Shown here in pieces: positions 23,410-36,078 of a stretch of 64,000 nt of DNA. Positions within the stretch are counted from its first letter, which is position 1, and the number at the start of each line of letters is the position of its first letter. The DNA comes from Myrica gale (taxonomy: Eukaryota > Streptophyta > Magnoliopsida > Fagales > Myricaceae). The notes beneath the pieces were generated by a model. That model worked only from the letters and a program-made list of their open reading frames with translations, had not been told where the DNA came from and did no database searches. The DNA lies in the NCBI GenBank assembly GCA_963930655.1, contig OZ005611.1, positions 6,889,501 to 6,953,500 on the forward strand, given 5' to 3'. A program made the position numbers and the translations under genes.

Positions 23410-26105
23410 TCAGTCCAGGTTAGCAATGACAGCATCAACCACCTCTTGGGTGGTGCTGTCTCCACCAAGATCTTTTGTACGGTACTTGCCCTCGGAGATA
23501 ACACGCTTCACGGAAGTCTCAAGCCGATCAGCAAATGAAGGAAATTGGAGATGTCTAAGCATCATGGCAGAAGAGAGAAGCAAAGCTACAGGGTTTGCCT
23601 TCTTTTGCTCCAGTACCTTTTCATTTCCCACGTTCCCTGCCGAAGCACCTTGCTCAAACACAGCGTGATCAGCCCCCACATTGCCTGCAGTCACTCAACA
23701 CCAAATGAGACAAAAGATGTCCGGAAAAAAAAAACAGGGAAGAACATTTTCGTCACTTTATCCGTCTTTTTTTCCCCTGGGTCTTATGCGCTTTGAGCAA
23801 GGACAGGTAAGAGAAACGGAATAAAAAAATGTTTATCACCCGCTCTTAATTAGATTCATGCCATGAATAGGCCAAGTAAATAATTTAGAATCACAGCGTC
23901 CTATCTCCAATCTCCAATGCAACTCAGAAAAGTGGAGCAAAATTTAGAACTTGCAAGGGTATCATTATAGTTAAATACAATACCTCCGGGCATGACACCA
24001 GTGCCACCAGCAATGCCAGCTGCTGTGTTTGCCACTAGATTTCCATAAAGATTGGGAGTCACCTACAACAAAATAAACAGATTCTGTCAGGCTGGGAAGT
24101 GGAAATTGACAACAGTCAGTTACAAAATCTTCCATTGGCAGTTGGCACAATACCAATTGGACTAGGTGAGACATAGAACCAGAAGCGCCTAAGTTATAGA
24201 GGACTCTAGATATATGACTCAAGTAAATTCCTGAGCAGGCCAAACAGTATTAAGAAGAAAGCTCCCCAAATCCTCAGAAAAAAGGAGCTACGCAAAGGTT
24301 CAATAGATACCTCAGGGAACTTGAACAGACAACAAGAGCAGAACCCAAGAGATCATGGTAGAGGTGGGCAAAAAAGAAAAGGCGGGAACAACATTTTGGT
24401 ATAACAATATCTGAACTTCAATCAAGCCAGGTCCAGCTTAAGAATGGTATCATCTACAACGTCATTCATTTTAAATTTTAGGTTTCTTGCAGCACATCTG
24501 TAAATGCAGCATACTCTAGAATCTCATTGGCTGTGATCTACACTTACACTATTCTATACAACACTCTCCAACATATCTTTCATACGTCATGTGATAATAA
24601 AAACGAACCTACATAAACTATCCACCAGCCAAGCAATCAAACTTAAAACTCAACCCTGAGTTAACCACCCCCCCCCCCCCCCCCCCAAAAAAAAAAAGAA
24701 GAAGAAGAAGAAAACTAGAACCAAGTAGTCTAAGATATGCAGTATAAGATCTGATGAATATCTCACTACAAATGTTTTTGTTTTTAGTTTAATACCATAT
24801 ACTTTAACACTGCAAGCATCCAATCAACCACACCATCGCACAGTCATGTCTAGAACTGGACTGAATCATTCCATTCACGTCAAACTCTTTTTGACCCAAA
24901 TATTCTACAGAGCTTATTATTCAATATAATATGCATTGGTCGTCACTGTGCTACCAAGAATTTTATCACAATATAAAGCAGCAATCTAAGATTAATATGC
25001 CAAAACCTCCAACAAAGTTATATGAGTCACTATTATAACTAACACAAGTGTTTGCAAGAGTCACATACCATGACATCAAATTGCTCGGGCTTTGAAACAA
25101 GTTGCATACAGCAGTTGTCCACAATAATCTCGTTGTACTTAATACTGGGATATTTCGTTGCGATTTCTCGGCAAGATTCCAAAAACAAACCGTCTGCGAG
25201 TTTCATAATGTTGGCTTTGTGCACAGCCGTCACCGTTTTCCTGTTGTTTAGATATGAATACTCGAACGCGTACTTCGCAATACGTTCTGAGCAGAACTTT
25301 GTTATCACCTAAGCCAGATCGCACCCTTTAGCCAAAAAAAAACTCTCTTCTTTACCAAAAAAACTGCTTTTCCTAAAAGTCAACTTTCCTTGATAATCGC
25401 TATATGAACAAGCGAAAACCAAACAACTCAACAGCGAACAATATGAAGGTGGAGTTTTTAAAAGCCTAATTAAAATTCTTAATCAGTACCGACTATCGTA
25501 AGAGATAAGATTTCCTGAAACCCCAAAAATATGAACCATTCAATTTAGCAGAATAGAACTTGGCTGTTCTATAGATCCAGAAAATCATAATAATCGGAAT
25601 TTACCTTGAGGCTTTCGACAACGCCGGGTACCACCTCGTGCTCGAGGCCCGCGTACTCTCCCTCGGTGTTCTCCCTAATTACAACGATATCCACGTTCTC
25701 GTGCCGGGTGGGAAGGCCAGGAAGATTAAAGCAATTCACCAGCGAAGCGTAAAGGTCGAGCTCCTTTCTGAGTTGAACGTTGAGCGAGCTGACTCCACCG
25801 CCGACCGGGGTCTTCAGTCCGCCTTTCAGGCACACCTTGTTCTTCTTGATCGATTCGATCACCTCCTCCGGTACCCGGCTCATGTCACCGTGAACGTCGT
25901 ACCGCTCGAAATACACCGGTGCGTGCATCGCCTCCATCACCTGCTCCACCGCGTTCGTCACCAGAGGGCCCACGCCGTCACCCGGTATCAAAGTCACCGG
26001 GCGTGGCGCCCCGTCGCCTGGTCTAGGCATGTAGGTCACGGATCGAGTCCATGCGGGGCGAGTGGCAGCGAGCTGCTTTAGGATCGGAAGGGTTCGGCGG
26101 GCCAT
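23410..26105 (-). CDS. IDH1: NAD-dependent isocitrate dehydrogenase, regulatory subunit, mitochondrial
   Basis: Four exons on the minus strand: 26105-25605, 25308-25069, 24062-23984, 23684-23410 (364 aa, phases agree). The enzyme oxidises isocitrate to 2-oxoglutarate with NAD in the mitochondrial matrix (TCA cycle). The first about 25 residues ([19 protein letters not shown]) form an Arg-rich presequence. Then come [13 protein letters not shown], the loop [60 protein letters not shown] and [19 protein letters not shown]. The wording [13 protein letters not shown] and [18 protein letters not shown] is that of the plant regulatory subunits rather than the catalytic IDH5/6 type. The exact paralogue (IDH1, IDH2 or IDH3) cannot be settled by eye. 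Intron 2 (1.0 kb) contains a C19-A11-(GAA) tract at 24668-24712. Confidence 0.93.
24668..24712 (+). repeat. Poly-C / poly-A / GAA microsatellite
   Basis: Nineteen C are followed by eleven A and then about five GAA units, inside intron 2 of the isocitrate dehydrogenase gene. It is a composite microsatellite whose length is likely variable and prone to assembly error. A comparable G17 run lies at 12122-12138 in DTX45 intron 5. Confidence 0.9.
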
Positions 26106-28358
26106 GTGGATCGCACGGACGATTACTGTGTGTCTCCAGGGGTGAGGTTAAAGCGACTGGACTTTTGGAGACTGGAGGAATCCTGAAGGTCGCCTAGTAG
26201 CCATGAAAGAGCGCGTGATTGACTGATTGGACAAAGCATTAAAATAAGGATTGCAGTTATGCCTATTTTGTAGTGATGGCACTTCTTTTCATGGATTATT
26301 TCGTTTTTGTACCCACATAATTTTCATAATTCAATTCTTTCCCAAAAGTCCGCTCCACCAGTCCACGTCCAACTTCAGGCCCACGTCCGCAATATTTAGG
26401 ACTTCTTGAACAATTGCTTTAATTATTGTCCTTATATGTTAATATAATATGTTCACAGACGGATATTGTCCAGAAATTACCTCAACTTAAAAGGCTTTCC
26501 TGCCGTTGGCATGAAATAGTGTTCTAAATAATGATAAAAACTACATTGCTATCTTGAAATAATATTTTCTTGTGCAGAATAAAACATTAAATTTTGTGGG
26601 TACCTATTGTTCCTTCATTTCTTTTGTCGTTTAAAAGAATTGGAGATCAACAATCGGAGGGGATAAAGGGAGTGGGGGAGGAAGGCCCATCCACGATCTC
26701 AGAAGCCTTTAAGCCCATGAGAAGGTTTCTCTTTGACTCTTTAACTCTCAACTCTAAATAATTATAATTGGATGCTATATTGGGACGGGTCTGCTGCAGC
26801 AAATCCCGCTGCGGTTTGGGGGTGGGTCCCGCTCGGGATTCACCCCACTCTCACAAACCCGGGACCCACCCCACCCTCACAAATCACAACAAATCTGTTG
26901 CAGTTTGGTCAGCCGAATTGCAGTAGAGCCGCGCTCTGCTGTATTGAGATTTCATTATTTCAATACTAACTTGGAGAGGGAGCGGCTCACCTCCAGTTTC
27001 CTTCCGTTTCTAAACGTTAGACGCCTAGTGTAGGGCAAAAATGAATTCAATGGTCAGAAATGAACTACGAAATTATCGGTAAGGTTCTTTCCTCTTTGTT
27101 TGAGAAGGGATTCATAGTTGGCTCCGGATTTATTCTCCACTCGTTGGTGGCACTTGGCAAATACTAGCGATTGGATCCCCTATCTAGTTACGATTCAATA
27201 GAAAACAGACTCTTTAAGGTGATAGATATTAGAAGATTCTTGTCGTTGTGGTGATTCTTTGAATTCATAAGAATTTTTGGATTGCCAAACTTAGGGAGAG
27301 TCGTGCTGCGTAGGCTAAATATGAATGTTGACGTTCAAGAGAGATCTAGTTGCTTATTGGTTTCCTCTCTTTTGTTACTTGGGCATTTTAACAAGCCCCT
27401 AATCTGAGAATGAGATAATATAAACCCAGTCAGATGAGTCCAACAAGAGTAATAGGACATTAAGCAAACTTCAAATATCAGAAGAAATAAAACAGCAATA
27501 GGATCTATGCAATGCCAACATTTAACCAACTTAGCTCCTGCTCCTGCTCCCTCCATGCCATGGCAACACAAATTCAGTGCTCTCAACTCTTCTTTTAGTC
27601 ACTTCCTCATTTTCTTTCTAGAAAAAGGACGCAGAGAGACAGATCGACAAAAGAAGAGCATAAGGTTAACCTGGACGTTAGAAGAAGAGAGTGACGTGGC
27701 TCCTTCCCAGTCATGGGATTTATTTTCATAGAAGTGGCGTCGTTGGATTTTAAAACGGAAGGAACCGGGAGACTACATTGAATTTACGAGGTTCAGGCTG
27801 TTTATATGTGATTTGGTCAAATTACAAACAAGTACTGGTTAATAGAAAACTAACAATGACCCACAAGTTCAATTTTCTAAATTGAGGATACATAATTGAT
27901 TCTTCTCAAATCAATTCCAGTCATCTTATACAGCCATACAGGAATGATAACACTCATATAAATTTATGGAAGAATTCACGTATGCTTCTCAAAAACATTC
28001 CTTCCATATGATTCTCAAACGTTTAGTTTACAAGTACAGCGAAGAACAGCAGAAACAGAAAATTTTCTAACCACTTAGTTTAATAATGACAGATATAGAT
28101 GGTCAATGGGAAACCTACTCACGTAAGGCATACTTTGAGATCCTCAAAGACTGTTGATTCGAGTCTCATTTGAAACCGGCATGTACTCAGAATAAAAAAA
28201 GAAATCCCTTCCCTAACAATCTTGGCACCAAGATAACCGGACTCCATTGTACATTCAATTGTTGATGTCATGTCTTAACTTCCCACACATTGCCTCTTCT
28301 GCCATGCACAATTTGGTGACAACGATCTTCAAAGAGCACATGTCAAATACATTCTGTA
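26106..28358. other. Intergenic region between IDH and SLY1
   Basis: The first part must hold the IDH promoter. At about 26770-26960 there is a GC-rich block with inverted arms (gggtgggtcccg and cgggacccacccc) and repeated gcagtttgg words, which looks like a small transposon relic of unknown family. From about 28000 to 28358 lies the probable SLY1 3' untranslated region. No gene is supported between. Confidence 0.4.
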
Positions 28359-30512
28359 TTAATGAGTAGAAGCAGCAGTAGTACTCCCAAATCCCATCTT
28401 ATGCCCCAGCAGCGTGAGCTGCTCAACAAACTCCACTCCTGTGAGAATTTCTGTTGCGCCATATACAACATGCTTGACAGGCAGCTGACGCTGTGCAAGC
28501 TCTTGCAAGCTTCCATACTCAACATAATTACCGCCACCAATCATGAACACAATAGCTTCCTTAAACGGTCCTCTCAAATGACTACTACCAGAACTAGACC
28601 TGGGAGCACGGGGATCAAATGCGAGGTAGCTATCAATTTCAGGATTTGGTTTCCCTTCCATCAATAGTTCCACTGTCCTTGTCAATGCCAGTTGCCTATC
28701 AGTAGATAACAGATTCTTCACACCTGCTGTCACAGCATAGATTTTCTCCGCCCAGTCGACAATGTTGTTTCTGCTAACTGAATTTGCTGTTGCCATTGAG
28801 GCATTCAACGACTTCAATTTTTTCACATACTGAAATGCACTAGTTTCAACCTCACACTCCCTGAGTACTGCTTCCACTGATTCCACTTCTGCCTGATTAA
28901 TGGTTTCTGAAGAGATCAGATATATGATGGCAAACCGCAGCTTATCAATCTTTGACCCTTTCCCTCTGAGCACGCCAAGGAGCTCATTTCGATCAATGCC
29001 TCCTCTGACCAGCATGTCATTCTCCTTTTTCGCATAAGAATCAAGTGACCTCTCCTTGATCTCACCCAACAGAACCGTTGCAATATTTGTATGCTTATCT
29101 ATAACCTGCTTTCGCTCTGTCAACTCGGGCAACGAGTTCACTGCATTCATCAGATGTTTTGTATTCCCCATTAAGTCTGTCCCATCAAACTCAGCCCCAT
29201 CAGTCCCACCAGTTCTTTTATTCACCTCCTCAACATCCTTCTTATACTTATTCAATTGAGTCTCAATCTCCACTGCTACTGCAGGAAATTCCAACAACCC
29301 ATTTGCCACCCAAAATGGGTCTGAACTATCCAACTCGTACGACTTCATCCCACCCTTTTCACCTTGCACACTCAATCGATTCAGTCTCAAACCAAGAATA
29401 TCGTGAACAAGAGGCCGGTATCGAAAATCATGCTGAATCCCAACTGACAGCTCAAAATTCCTATCAAATATACACAAAATTGGCCGCTGGAAAGAGCTCA
29501 CGAAACTCCCACCTTCTGTAAACAAATTGTTCTTTGACAACAAATGGTCTCGCAATCTCTGATCCAAGGCAGATGCCACCATCTCAGCTGGCCCACCACG
29601 AGGGCACCTAATTATTGGCACCACAGCTAGCGTAGCCAGGACACAGAATAACCCAGTAACAATCCTCTCCACAATCTCCTCGATCTCTCGATCCCCAGCT
29701 GAAGGGTCATTCAATTGCACATAACTGGACTTCTGGGCCAATGAAAATAAGCTATCCTCCAATGTTACGAACTCCAAATATTGATCATGCACCTTTGAAA
29801 TCCGCTGAATCGAATCTGAATTCAAAGTCCCCGATGCAAGATCTTCAAGCAGTGGACGGGGAATAGACGATGAAAAATTGAGGTGGAAACTATCATAGAG
29901 AGAGCGGGACGTGTCAGCAATGATCCGCTGAATGTTGGCCTGATTGGGCTGGATAAAATACACAGCGGGCACGCCGTGAACTGGCTTTCGGTCCTTATCA
30001 ATCAGAAAGTAAAGGGTGACGCCATGTTTTCGAAGGTCCTTGACGTGGATCAATGGGGAGAGGATGTTTTGGCAATACTTATCATAGATTAAGATCTTGT
30101 AAACCTCTTCGTTTGCCGTACCCATTGCGTTAACTGGTTGGTTCAGATTCAACATTCGAGTAATACATTCTGAGCATACAAAAAGCACAGAAATCGAAAT
30201 TCAATAACATATGGGCACTCAATTCCCGCCTATAAGAAATGGGTCATTGCTTAACTGTGAGGAGGACATTCTAAACCAGAATGGAATGATAATAGCGAAA
30301 ATTTTCATTCCAGTTTCTTCTCTTACAGTAACATATAAGCGGCAATGGATAAAATTGAGTGAATATAAGCTAAGGCAGAGAAATGAAATGGGTTTTCAAT
30401 TAATTGCTGGAAAATTTCGATTTAGTATTCCAGTTGATGGAGCAGAGATCTAAATCGAGAATAAGGTCGAGAGAGAGATACCTGTTTGCTTTTGACGAAG
30501 ATTAAGAGCCAT
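28359..30512 (-). CDS. SLY1: SLY1, Sec1/Munc18 protein of ER-Golgi transport
   Basis: Two exons on the minus strand: a 31-base first exon (30512-30482, MALNLRQKQT) and a long exon 30169-28359; 613 aa in total, close to the Arabidopsis protein. SLY1 binds syntaxin-5-type (SYP31/SED5) SNAREs and promotes fusion of vesicles moving between ER and Golgi; it is a peripheral cytosolic protein. Sec1-family blocks seen in order: YKILIYDKYCQNILSPL, LRKHGVTLYFLIDKDRKPVH, VPAVYFIQPNQANI, QRPILCIFDRNFELSVGIQH, SSDPFWVANGLLEFP, KLRFAIIYLISSETIN, PNPEIDSYLAFDPRAP, IVFMIGGGNYVEYGSLQEL. No stops or odd junctions. It diverges from the phosphatase gene across a 370-bp shared upstream region. Confidence 0.96.
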
Positions 30513-30882
30513 CGACGTGAAATCTGTTCCGGCTGAGGGATTTGAGCTTTCTTCGTGTAAGGAGAAATATTACTGAGTACTGCAATTTGAGAGCTCTGCG
30601 TCTGAGAAGCAAGAGAGGGATGGATCCAACCGCGGAGGTGTAGATGTAGAAATATGTTCCTCTGCGGTTACTTTATTATGACGCCCTCTCTCAAATCCAC
30701 TAAATTTCTGCCACGTCATATATTGAGAAAAGCAAGAGAGAGCAGAAAGGATAGACCGGTTCAGGCAAAAGATTGACTTGTTGTCATATAATGAGAAAAG
30801 CAAGAGGCAGAGCAGAAAGGATAGACCGGTTCCCGCAAGTTGTACTCGTGGGTGTAAGAGAGCTCACCTGTGGTACACGGGC
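30513..30882. promoter_or_regulatory. Shared (bidirectional) promoter region of SLY1 and the phosphatase gene, with 68-bp tandem duplication
   Basis: The two start codons are only 370 bp apart and point away from each other. Within the region, a 68-bp unit starting catatattgagaaaagc at 30717 is repeated from 30785 (catataatgagaaaagc) with shared agcagaaaggatagaccggt. Each copy contains a catata word that could act as a TATA element. The paralogous upstream region at about 37780-37874 keeps aggaaggatagac only once. Confidence 0.6.
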
Positions 30883-33800
30883 ATGGAGACGACGTCGTTT
30901 CTGCGCAACAGATACTGGCTTCTGAGGCACGGTCGGAGCATTCCAAACGAAAGAGGCCTTATTGTCTCCTCCATGGTTCAGTCTCTTTCGTTTTTTCGTT
31001 CTTTTTCTTATTCCTCTTTATAATTTGTAATTTCTGAATTTGTTTGATGTTATCGAAAAAGTTGCAGATTTTGTGGATGGTTTTAACTCTTTCCGCATTC
31101 TTTTTGGAGCCGTGAAGCTTTGCTGCTCTAAGTTGTAATTGCAATATTTTGTGAATAGAAGAGATGGTGATCTCAATGTTGACTTTTGGTTCTGTATGTT
31201 GTGTTATATGCAGCTTTATTTGGCTTCACCAGTTATTTTTACTGTCCACAGCGAAAACTAAGAACTTCATGTGGGCAACTCTCAAAACTACTTCAAATTA
31301 AATTGATGTTACTCAATTAGTTGACTGGGTTTTGTATCCAAGTAGAAATTAGAATTTTTTTTGCCATAACTGGTTTTATTAGCAGCGTACTTGCATCTTA
31401 CTTCTTAGGACATATTTTCCGGGGATATGATTTTAGAGAGTGCATTGTTTGCAGAATATGTAATCTGCTTCGAGTAACCAGTGGCTTACATTCTCACAGG
31501 AAAATGGCGTGCGTACCGAATTTCAATTGGTGCCTGAAGGCGTTAAGCGAGCAGAGTTGGCTGGAGAGCAATTTCTAGAGGTATTTTTTTGGAATTCATG
31601 ATTTCCTGTTTGAAATCTATCTATTATCAATCTCATCTTCCACTCTGCCTTTCATCTGATACGACTGCGCAATGTCTGCGATTAATTTGTTAGGTACCTT
31701 ACTATTTTTTGGGTATTAATATCACCAATATGGACATGACTATGTATCTGAGCCTACCTTCGCTGACTACTTGGTAAAAAAAAATTGTTCTTAATTTATT
31801 GTTTAGATGTTTGAGCTCATATATTTGGCTGTTGCTTGGGTTGAAAGTTTCTAGTTTTTGCTCAGATCAGATTCTTAGGCCAGCTGACCATTTGTTGATA
31901 TGGATGATTATCAGCAGGATTAGCTACTCAATAGATCATCCTCTAGGGGAATAGATAATGAGTTTGATTTTCTACGTAGATGAGATTTTGGTTAGTGTTC
32001 CGAGCTCGTTCAGATCGAGTGAGCAAGGAGATTGGAATAACAAATTGTTGTACCTCAGAAACATGTCAGCCATGTCCATGAAATATCCTAAAAGACTCCT
32101 CATTGTAATTTTTCATCTGCCCTGGATCAATCTAGTAAACAAGTGATGTGTATAAAACAATGGAAACCTTATTTGGTAATTGGTATTAGTCTTTAGAGTA
32201 TCAAGCAGATGTGATGACTATATTCTTAAGTCATAACTCAAACGAGTGTCTCCAATAAGGAGAGCATTGACTTGACAATGGCTAATAGGGTTTACTTTGT
32301 TAACCCTTACAATTTGTCCTGTGTTTGGTATTGCCCTTCTGCGCAAAATCTAGTTCTTTGAAATGGATGTCGAGAAAATGAAAGAGAAAACTAATTAAAA
32401 TCTGACTTTTGCAGGCACTTCAGGAAAATAACATACCGCTTGAAAATGTCCGTATTTGTTACTCTCCATTTTCAAGAGCAACTCACACAGCTACAGTTGT
32501 TGCATCTAAGTTGAATCTTCCGTTTGAAGGTCCCCAATGTAAGGTAGGCCATACTATGGTCGTATTTATGTGACATGGTGAGCTTAGCTTAGTATTTGTT
32601 GAACATAAATACAAAAGATCATGTAAATATGGAGTTTTACTCCTGATGTCTGGAAAAAGTGTTGTCTGTGCATTGCTCAGACGGTGGAGTGGGGTGAGTT
32701 CGTGGCAGATCTGAGGCCCAAATGGTTATCTCAAAAAGAAAAAGGATTCTTTGACTTTTTTTTTTCAGATCTGATCATCAATTTAGCTTATCAAAATGTA
32801 GCAAGTTTTTCACCCTCTCCTTTCATTTTTATTTGTAATGATTGTGTATATTTCGCTGGGCAGGCGATGGAAGATCTTCGAGAACGCTTCTTTGGTCCTT
32901 CACTGGAATTTAAGTCACATGATAAGGTAAGTGACACTTTGGTGGTGGCTTAATATAGCTTTTGCCAAAGCGGTGGAGATGAGGATTGTTGCCCATTAGG
33001 GGGCTTTGGTTCTGGCTTTTATCTACAATTGCAAAGACTTGAGAAAAAGAAAAAAAAAAATTCAGAGCTATGCCTTATGGAATTATTAAATGCTGGAGTT
33101 GGATCAGTATTTGGGTTTAGTCTACCATATGCCCGTGTTTTACAAGCCCGGAACTAACAGTTATACTTTTTTTTATCCCATTTGCCATCAATGATTTCTT
33201 AAACCCTGTTTTCTCTTCACTAACAGTACAGAGAGATATGGGCTGCTGATGAAAAAGATCCATTCATGCAGCCAGAAGGTGGAGAAAGTGTTGATGATGT
33301 TGCTTCTAGACTTATTAATGCTGTGGCAACTATGGAGTTGGAATTTAAAGGGTAATTGTAATGTTCACCCATGTTGGTACCACTGACACGGTTTTCATGT
33401 TTACAGGTTGCATTCAACAATCTAGTAACCTATTAAAAAAATTATTCTGCAAATATCCTACTTGCCATGATAGATAGTTCTACCAGCATTTTTTGTGCTG
33501 GAAGCTCTGCCTCATTCTTGCAAAGCTACTCTGCTAGAACTATGCTCGGATGTCTCTAAGACCCTGGAGTGAATACCACTCCAGTGCAATTTGTGGGGCA
33601 AAACAGACACAAACTGATGGAAATGAGGGCAATACTAACTACCTGAGAAGCCTCAAGATCAGAGTTGATGCATCCAAATTGGCCCATCTAGACAAGATTA
33701 AGACTAGAAAGTGTGAACAAAGTTTTTGGCTTTAATTGGAAACTTAAGAGATAACAAATCAACTCAACTTTTCCTGCTCTAGCGAGACAATTATATTATC

Positions 33801-34135
33801 AAGCTGCACTGGTACCCTACTCTTCAGGTGTTAGAGGATCAAATTAAGCCTCAGTTTTCAATGCTTCTCAAACTGATGTTTTTACCAAAGAAAAAGTACT
33901 TTTTCCAATTGCCTATGATTTGAAATGTTCGTTCCACAGATGTGCAGTCTTGATTGTCAGCCATGGGGATCCCCTGCAAATCCTGCAGACATTACTCAAT
34001 GCAGTCAAGCAACACACAGCCTCCAGTAGTGATGATAACTTGGTATCAAGATTACAAGCAGTTAAAGTGCCTTCCATCATGACACAGCACCGGAAATTTG
34101 CCCTCCTCACTGGAGAGATCCGGCCTGTTCTATAA
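30883..34135 (+). CDS. Histidine phosphatase superfamily (phosphoglycerate-mutase-like) protein
   Basis: Six exons: 30883-30975, 31500-31580, 32415-32543, 32864-32926, 33227-33351, 33940-34135 (228 aa, phases agree). The protein has the superfamily's catalytic LLRHG (His16 accepts phosphate), the second catalytic His in VSHGD (about residue 172), and a conserved middle NVRICYSPFSRATHTA and DPFMQPEGGESVDD. It is a plant protein of the phosphoglycerate-mutase family matching, as I recall, At4g38370; members dephosphorylate small metabolites, but this one's substrate is not known. It looks fully intact. It diverges from SLY1, and a decayed second copy lies 7 kb downstream. A LINE fragment sits in its 3' untranslated region. 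Confidence 0.92.
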
Positions 34136-34238
34136 ACTTAAATTAGCTTTGGAGCCAGGCCAAGCACCTTGACTGAATTTTACTTCAACATCATTGGGAG
34201 AGCCAAATTCCTGGGGACATTTTTGCTGTAATCTGCAG

Positions 34239-34616
34239 ATTTTTTTTTTCTTCTTGGCAACATTGGAACATTTTATTGCTATTCAGTCAACCATTGTCAC
34301 ATACAATAATATCTCTCGGGAGAGTCTTAACTTAATGCGCCCACAATGTCTATTAGTTGCACACCAATTAGCAACAAAACGTGCCATGAAATTTCTCTCT
34401 CTAGGGGTCCACAAAAACTTCCAGTTCTGGTGTTAACCTAACAGCTTCCGAATGCTGGTGATTTCACTGTCAATCTGCCAGTCAGGGGAGATAAGATTAT
34501 CCGTAACTTGCTGCCACACCACAAGTGAATCCCCTTCAATCACGATCTCAGAATCTCCATGGTCAGATGCAAGGTTACATTCTAGAAGTGCTGCTAGAAG
34601 GTTACATGCTAGAAGC
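34239..34616 (-). mobile_element. 5'-truncated LINE fragment in the phosphatase gene 3' region
   Basis: The insertion begins with a T-run (reverse of a poly-A tail) and is flanked by a 14-bp target duplication, gctgtaatctgcag, at 34225-34238 and 34617-34630. The minus strand reads IVIEGDSLVVWQQVTDNL and DWQIDSEITSIRKLL, the style of the RNase H-like C-terminal domain of plant non-LTR elements. The paralogous copy downstream lacks the insertion at the matching place (about 41805-41820), which serves as an empty site. Confidence 0.75.
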
Positions 34617-34907
34617 GCTGTAATCTGCAGCTGGATGATGAGTAACATCCTTCTGTTTAACATCTTTCTGTGTGTGGTTGTACCCTTATCAGTAACATTA
34701 TCATTTTCTTAGAGAAAAATGAAGAAATAACCTCTCCTTATCATTCGTGGTGCATTTTGACAGATCCATATTTGCATTAACTCTTTTTTTTCTAAGTTTG
34801 CATAAATTTAGTCAATTTGTCACCTTATGCTTTTACTTTCTCTTTTTCCTGAGTTGTTCTAGGTGCCTTGTGCTTTACTTAGAATTTTAATCTCTTCCCA
34901 TTCCCAG

Positions 34908-35345
34908 CCACGGATCATTCCATTGCCCATAACTGGAATTCAACACGCTATCCTCGGGTGTCGCAAACTCTCGAGTCTCGACACCGACTAATCGAATAGG
35001 AACTCAAGGGCCCCGATGCAAAGATCTTCAAGCAGCTGGGGGGAATGGAGGATGGGAAATTGTGGTGGAAACTATATGTTAGAGCGAGCGGTACAGGTCG
35101 GCTATAATCCGCTGAATGTTTACTTTAGGTCCTTATCAAGCAGAAAGTACAGGGTCTGGCCGTATTTGAACTTTGAAGATCCTCGACGAGGATCAATGGG
35201 GAGAGGATGGTTTGGCGGGACTTCAATGGAGATCTTGTGAAAAAATTCATCTTCTGTTTCATTACGTTCATTGGTTGGTTCAGATTCAACAGTCGGGCAA
35301 TACATTATAAGCAGTACACACTGAGCCATACAAAAGAGAAACTCA
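34908..35345 (-). pseudogene. SLY1 fragment, second copy
   Basis: The plus strand reads ccccgatgcaaagatcttca, gctataatccgctgaatgtt, aggtccttatcaagcagaaa, tcaatggggagaggatg and ttggttcagattcaaca in the same order as SLY1 at about 29700-30184. The minus strand keeps LYFLLDKDLK (SLY1: LYFLIDKDRK). It has gaps and many changes and covers only the N-terminal part of exon 2. It lies upstream of the phosphatase pseudogene and on the opposite strand, the same arrangement as the intact pair, so it marks a tandem duplication of the whole block. Confidence 0.85.
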
Positions 35346-35419
35346 GTATCATTTGCCAAGTGAACTTCAGGATGAAAAATCGAAAATAGAGGCTGGTTAC
35401 TTTGAATATGTTAGAATAG

Positions 35420-35713
35420 GTTAGAATCTCACATTAATTAGAGACTATTTAATCTTGTGCTTCATATACCTATTGTGTCACATCTTCCCATTGCAAATTT
35501 GTTTGAAACTTGACATGGTATTATAGACAACTATTTTTGGGTTTGATCCACTTGTTTGTATTCCTAATTTGTTGTCTACGTGCATGGATCATGTTCATTC
35601 TGCCTGCACGTGAGGGAGAGTATTAGAATCTGAGCGACCATTTAATCTTGTACTTCATATACATGTTAAACCACCTTTTCTCATTGACAATTAGTTTTGA
35701 GATAAAACTTACA
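35420..35713 (+). mobile_element. Miniature LTR retroelement relic (TRIM-like)
   Basis: Two similar terminal repeats of about 95 bp (35420-35515 and 35621-35713) both contain ttagaatct, atttaatcttgt, cttcatatac and end in aactt-aca. The first is followed directly by tggtattatagac, close to the tRNA-Met primer site tggtatcagagc. The second is preceded by a purine tract, gtgagggagag. The internal part is only about 105 bp and non-coding. This layout is that of terminal-repeat retrotransposons in miniature. The two repeats differ at many places, so it is old. It has no coding capacity of its own. Confidence 0.65.
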
Positions 35714-36078
35714 AAAGATGAGCTCCTTTTGGCTACCTCTGCCCAGTCCAAGTGATATGCGCAGGCCTTTTTGTTGTCATTGCCAGCGGAGGCCACTGGG
35801 GACCCTAGAGAAAAATTTTGATAAGGCACTTCACACGTAAAAGCAAACTTTAAGAACATTATACATAAAAGCACTCAAATCCAAGCACAAATTCGTAAGC
35901 ACAGAGGGAGAATATTTCCGGAAACCCAGCAAACTCACTAACAAAATAACATGAAGCAAAACAGATGATAAATAAAAAATTACAAAGTTGGGCTTCAAAG
36001 AAAAGTGAGCAGAGGAAAAAAAATTAAATTTCAGTGATGAGAGGATTACAAAGGGGAAGAAGAGGTATCCTGATTGTA

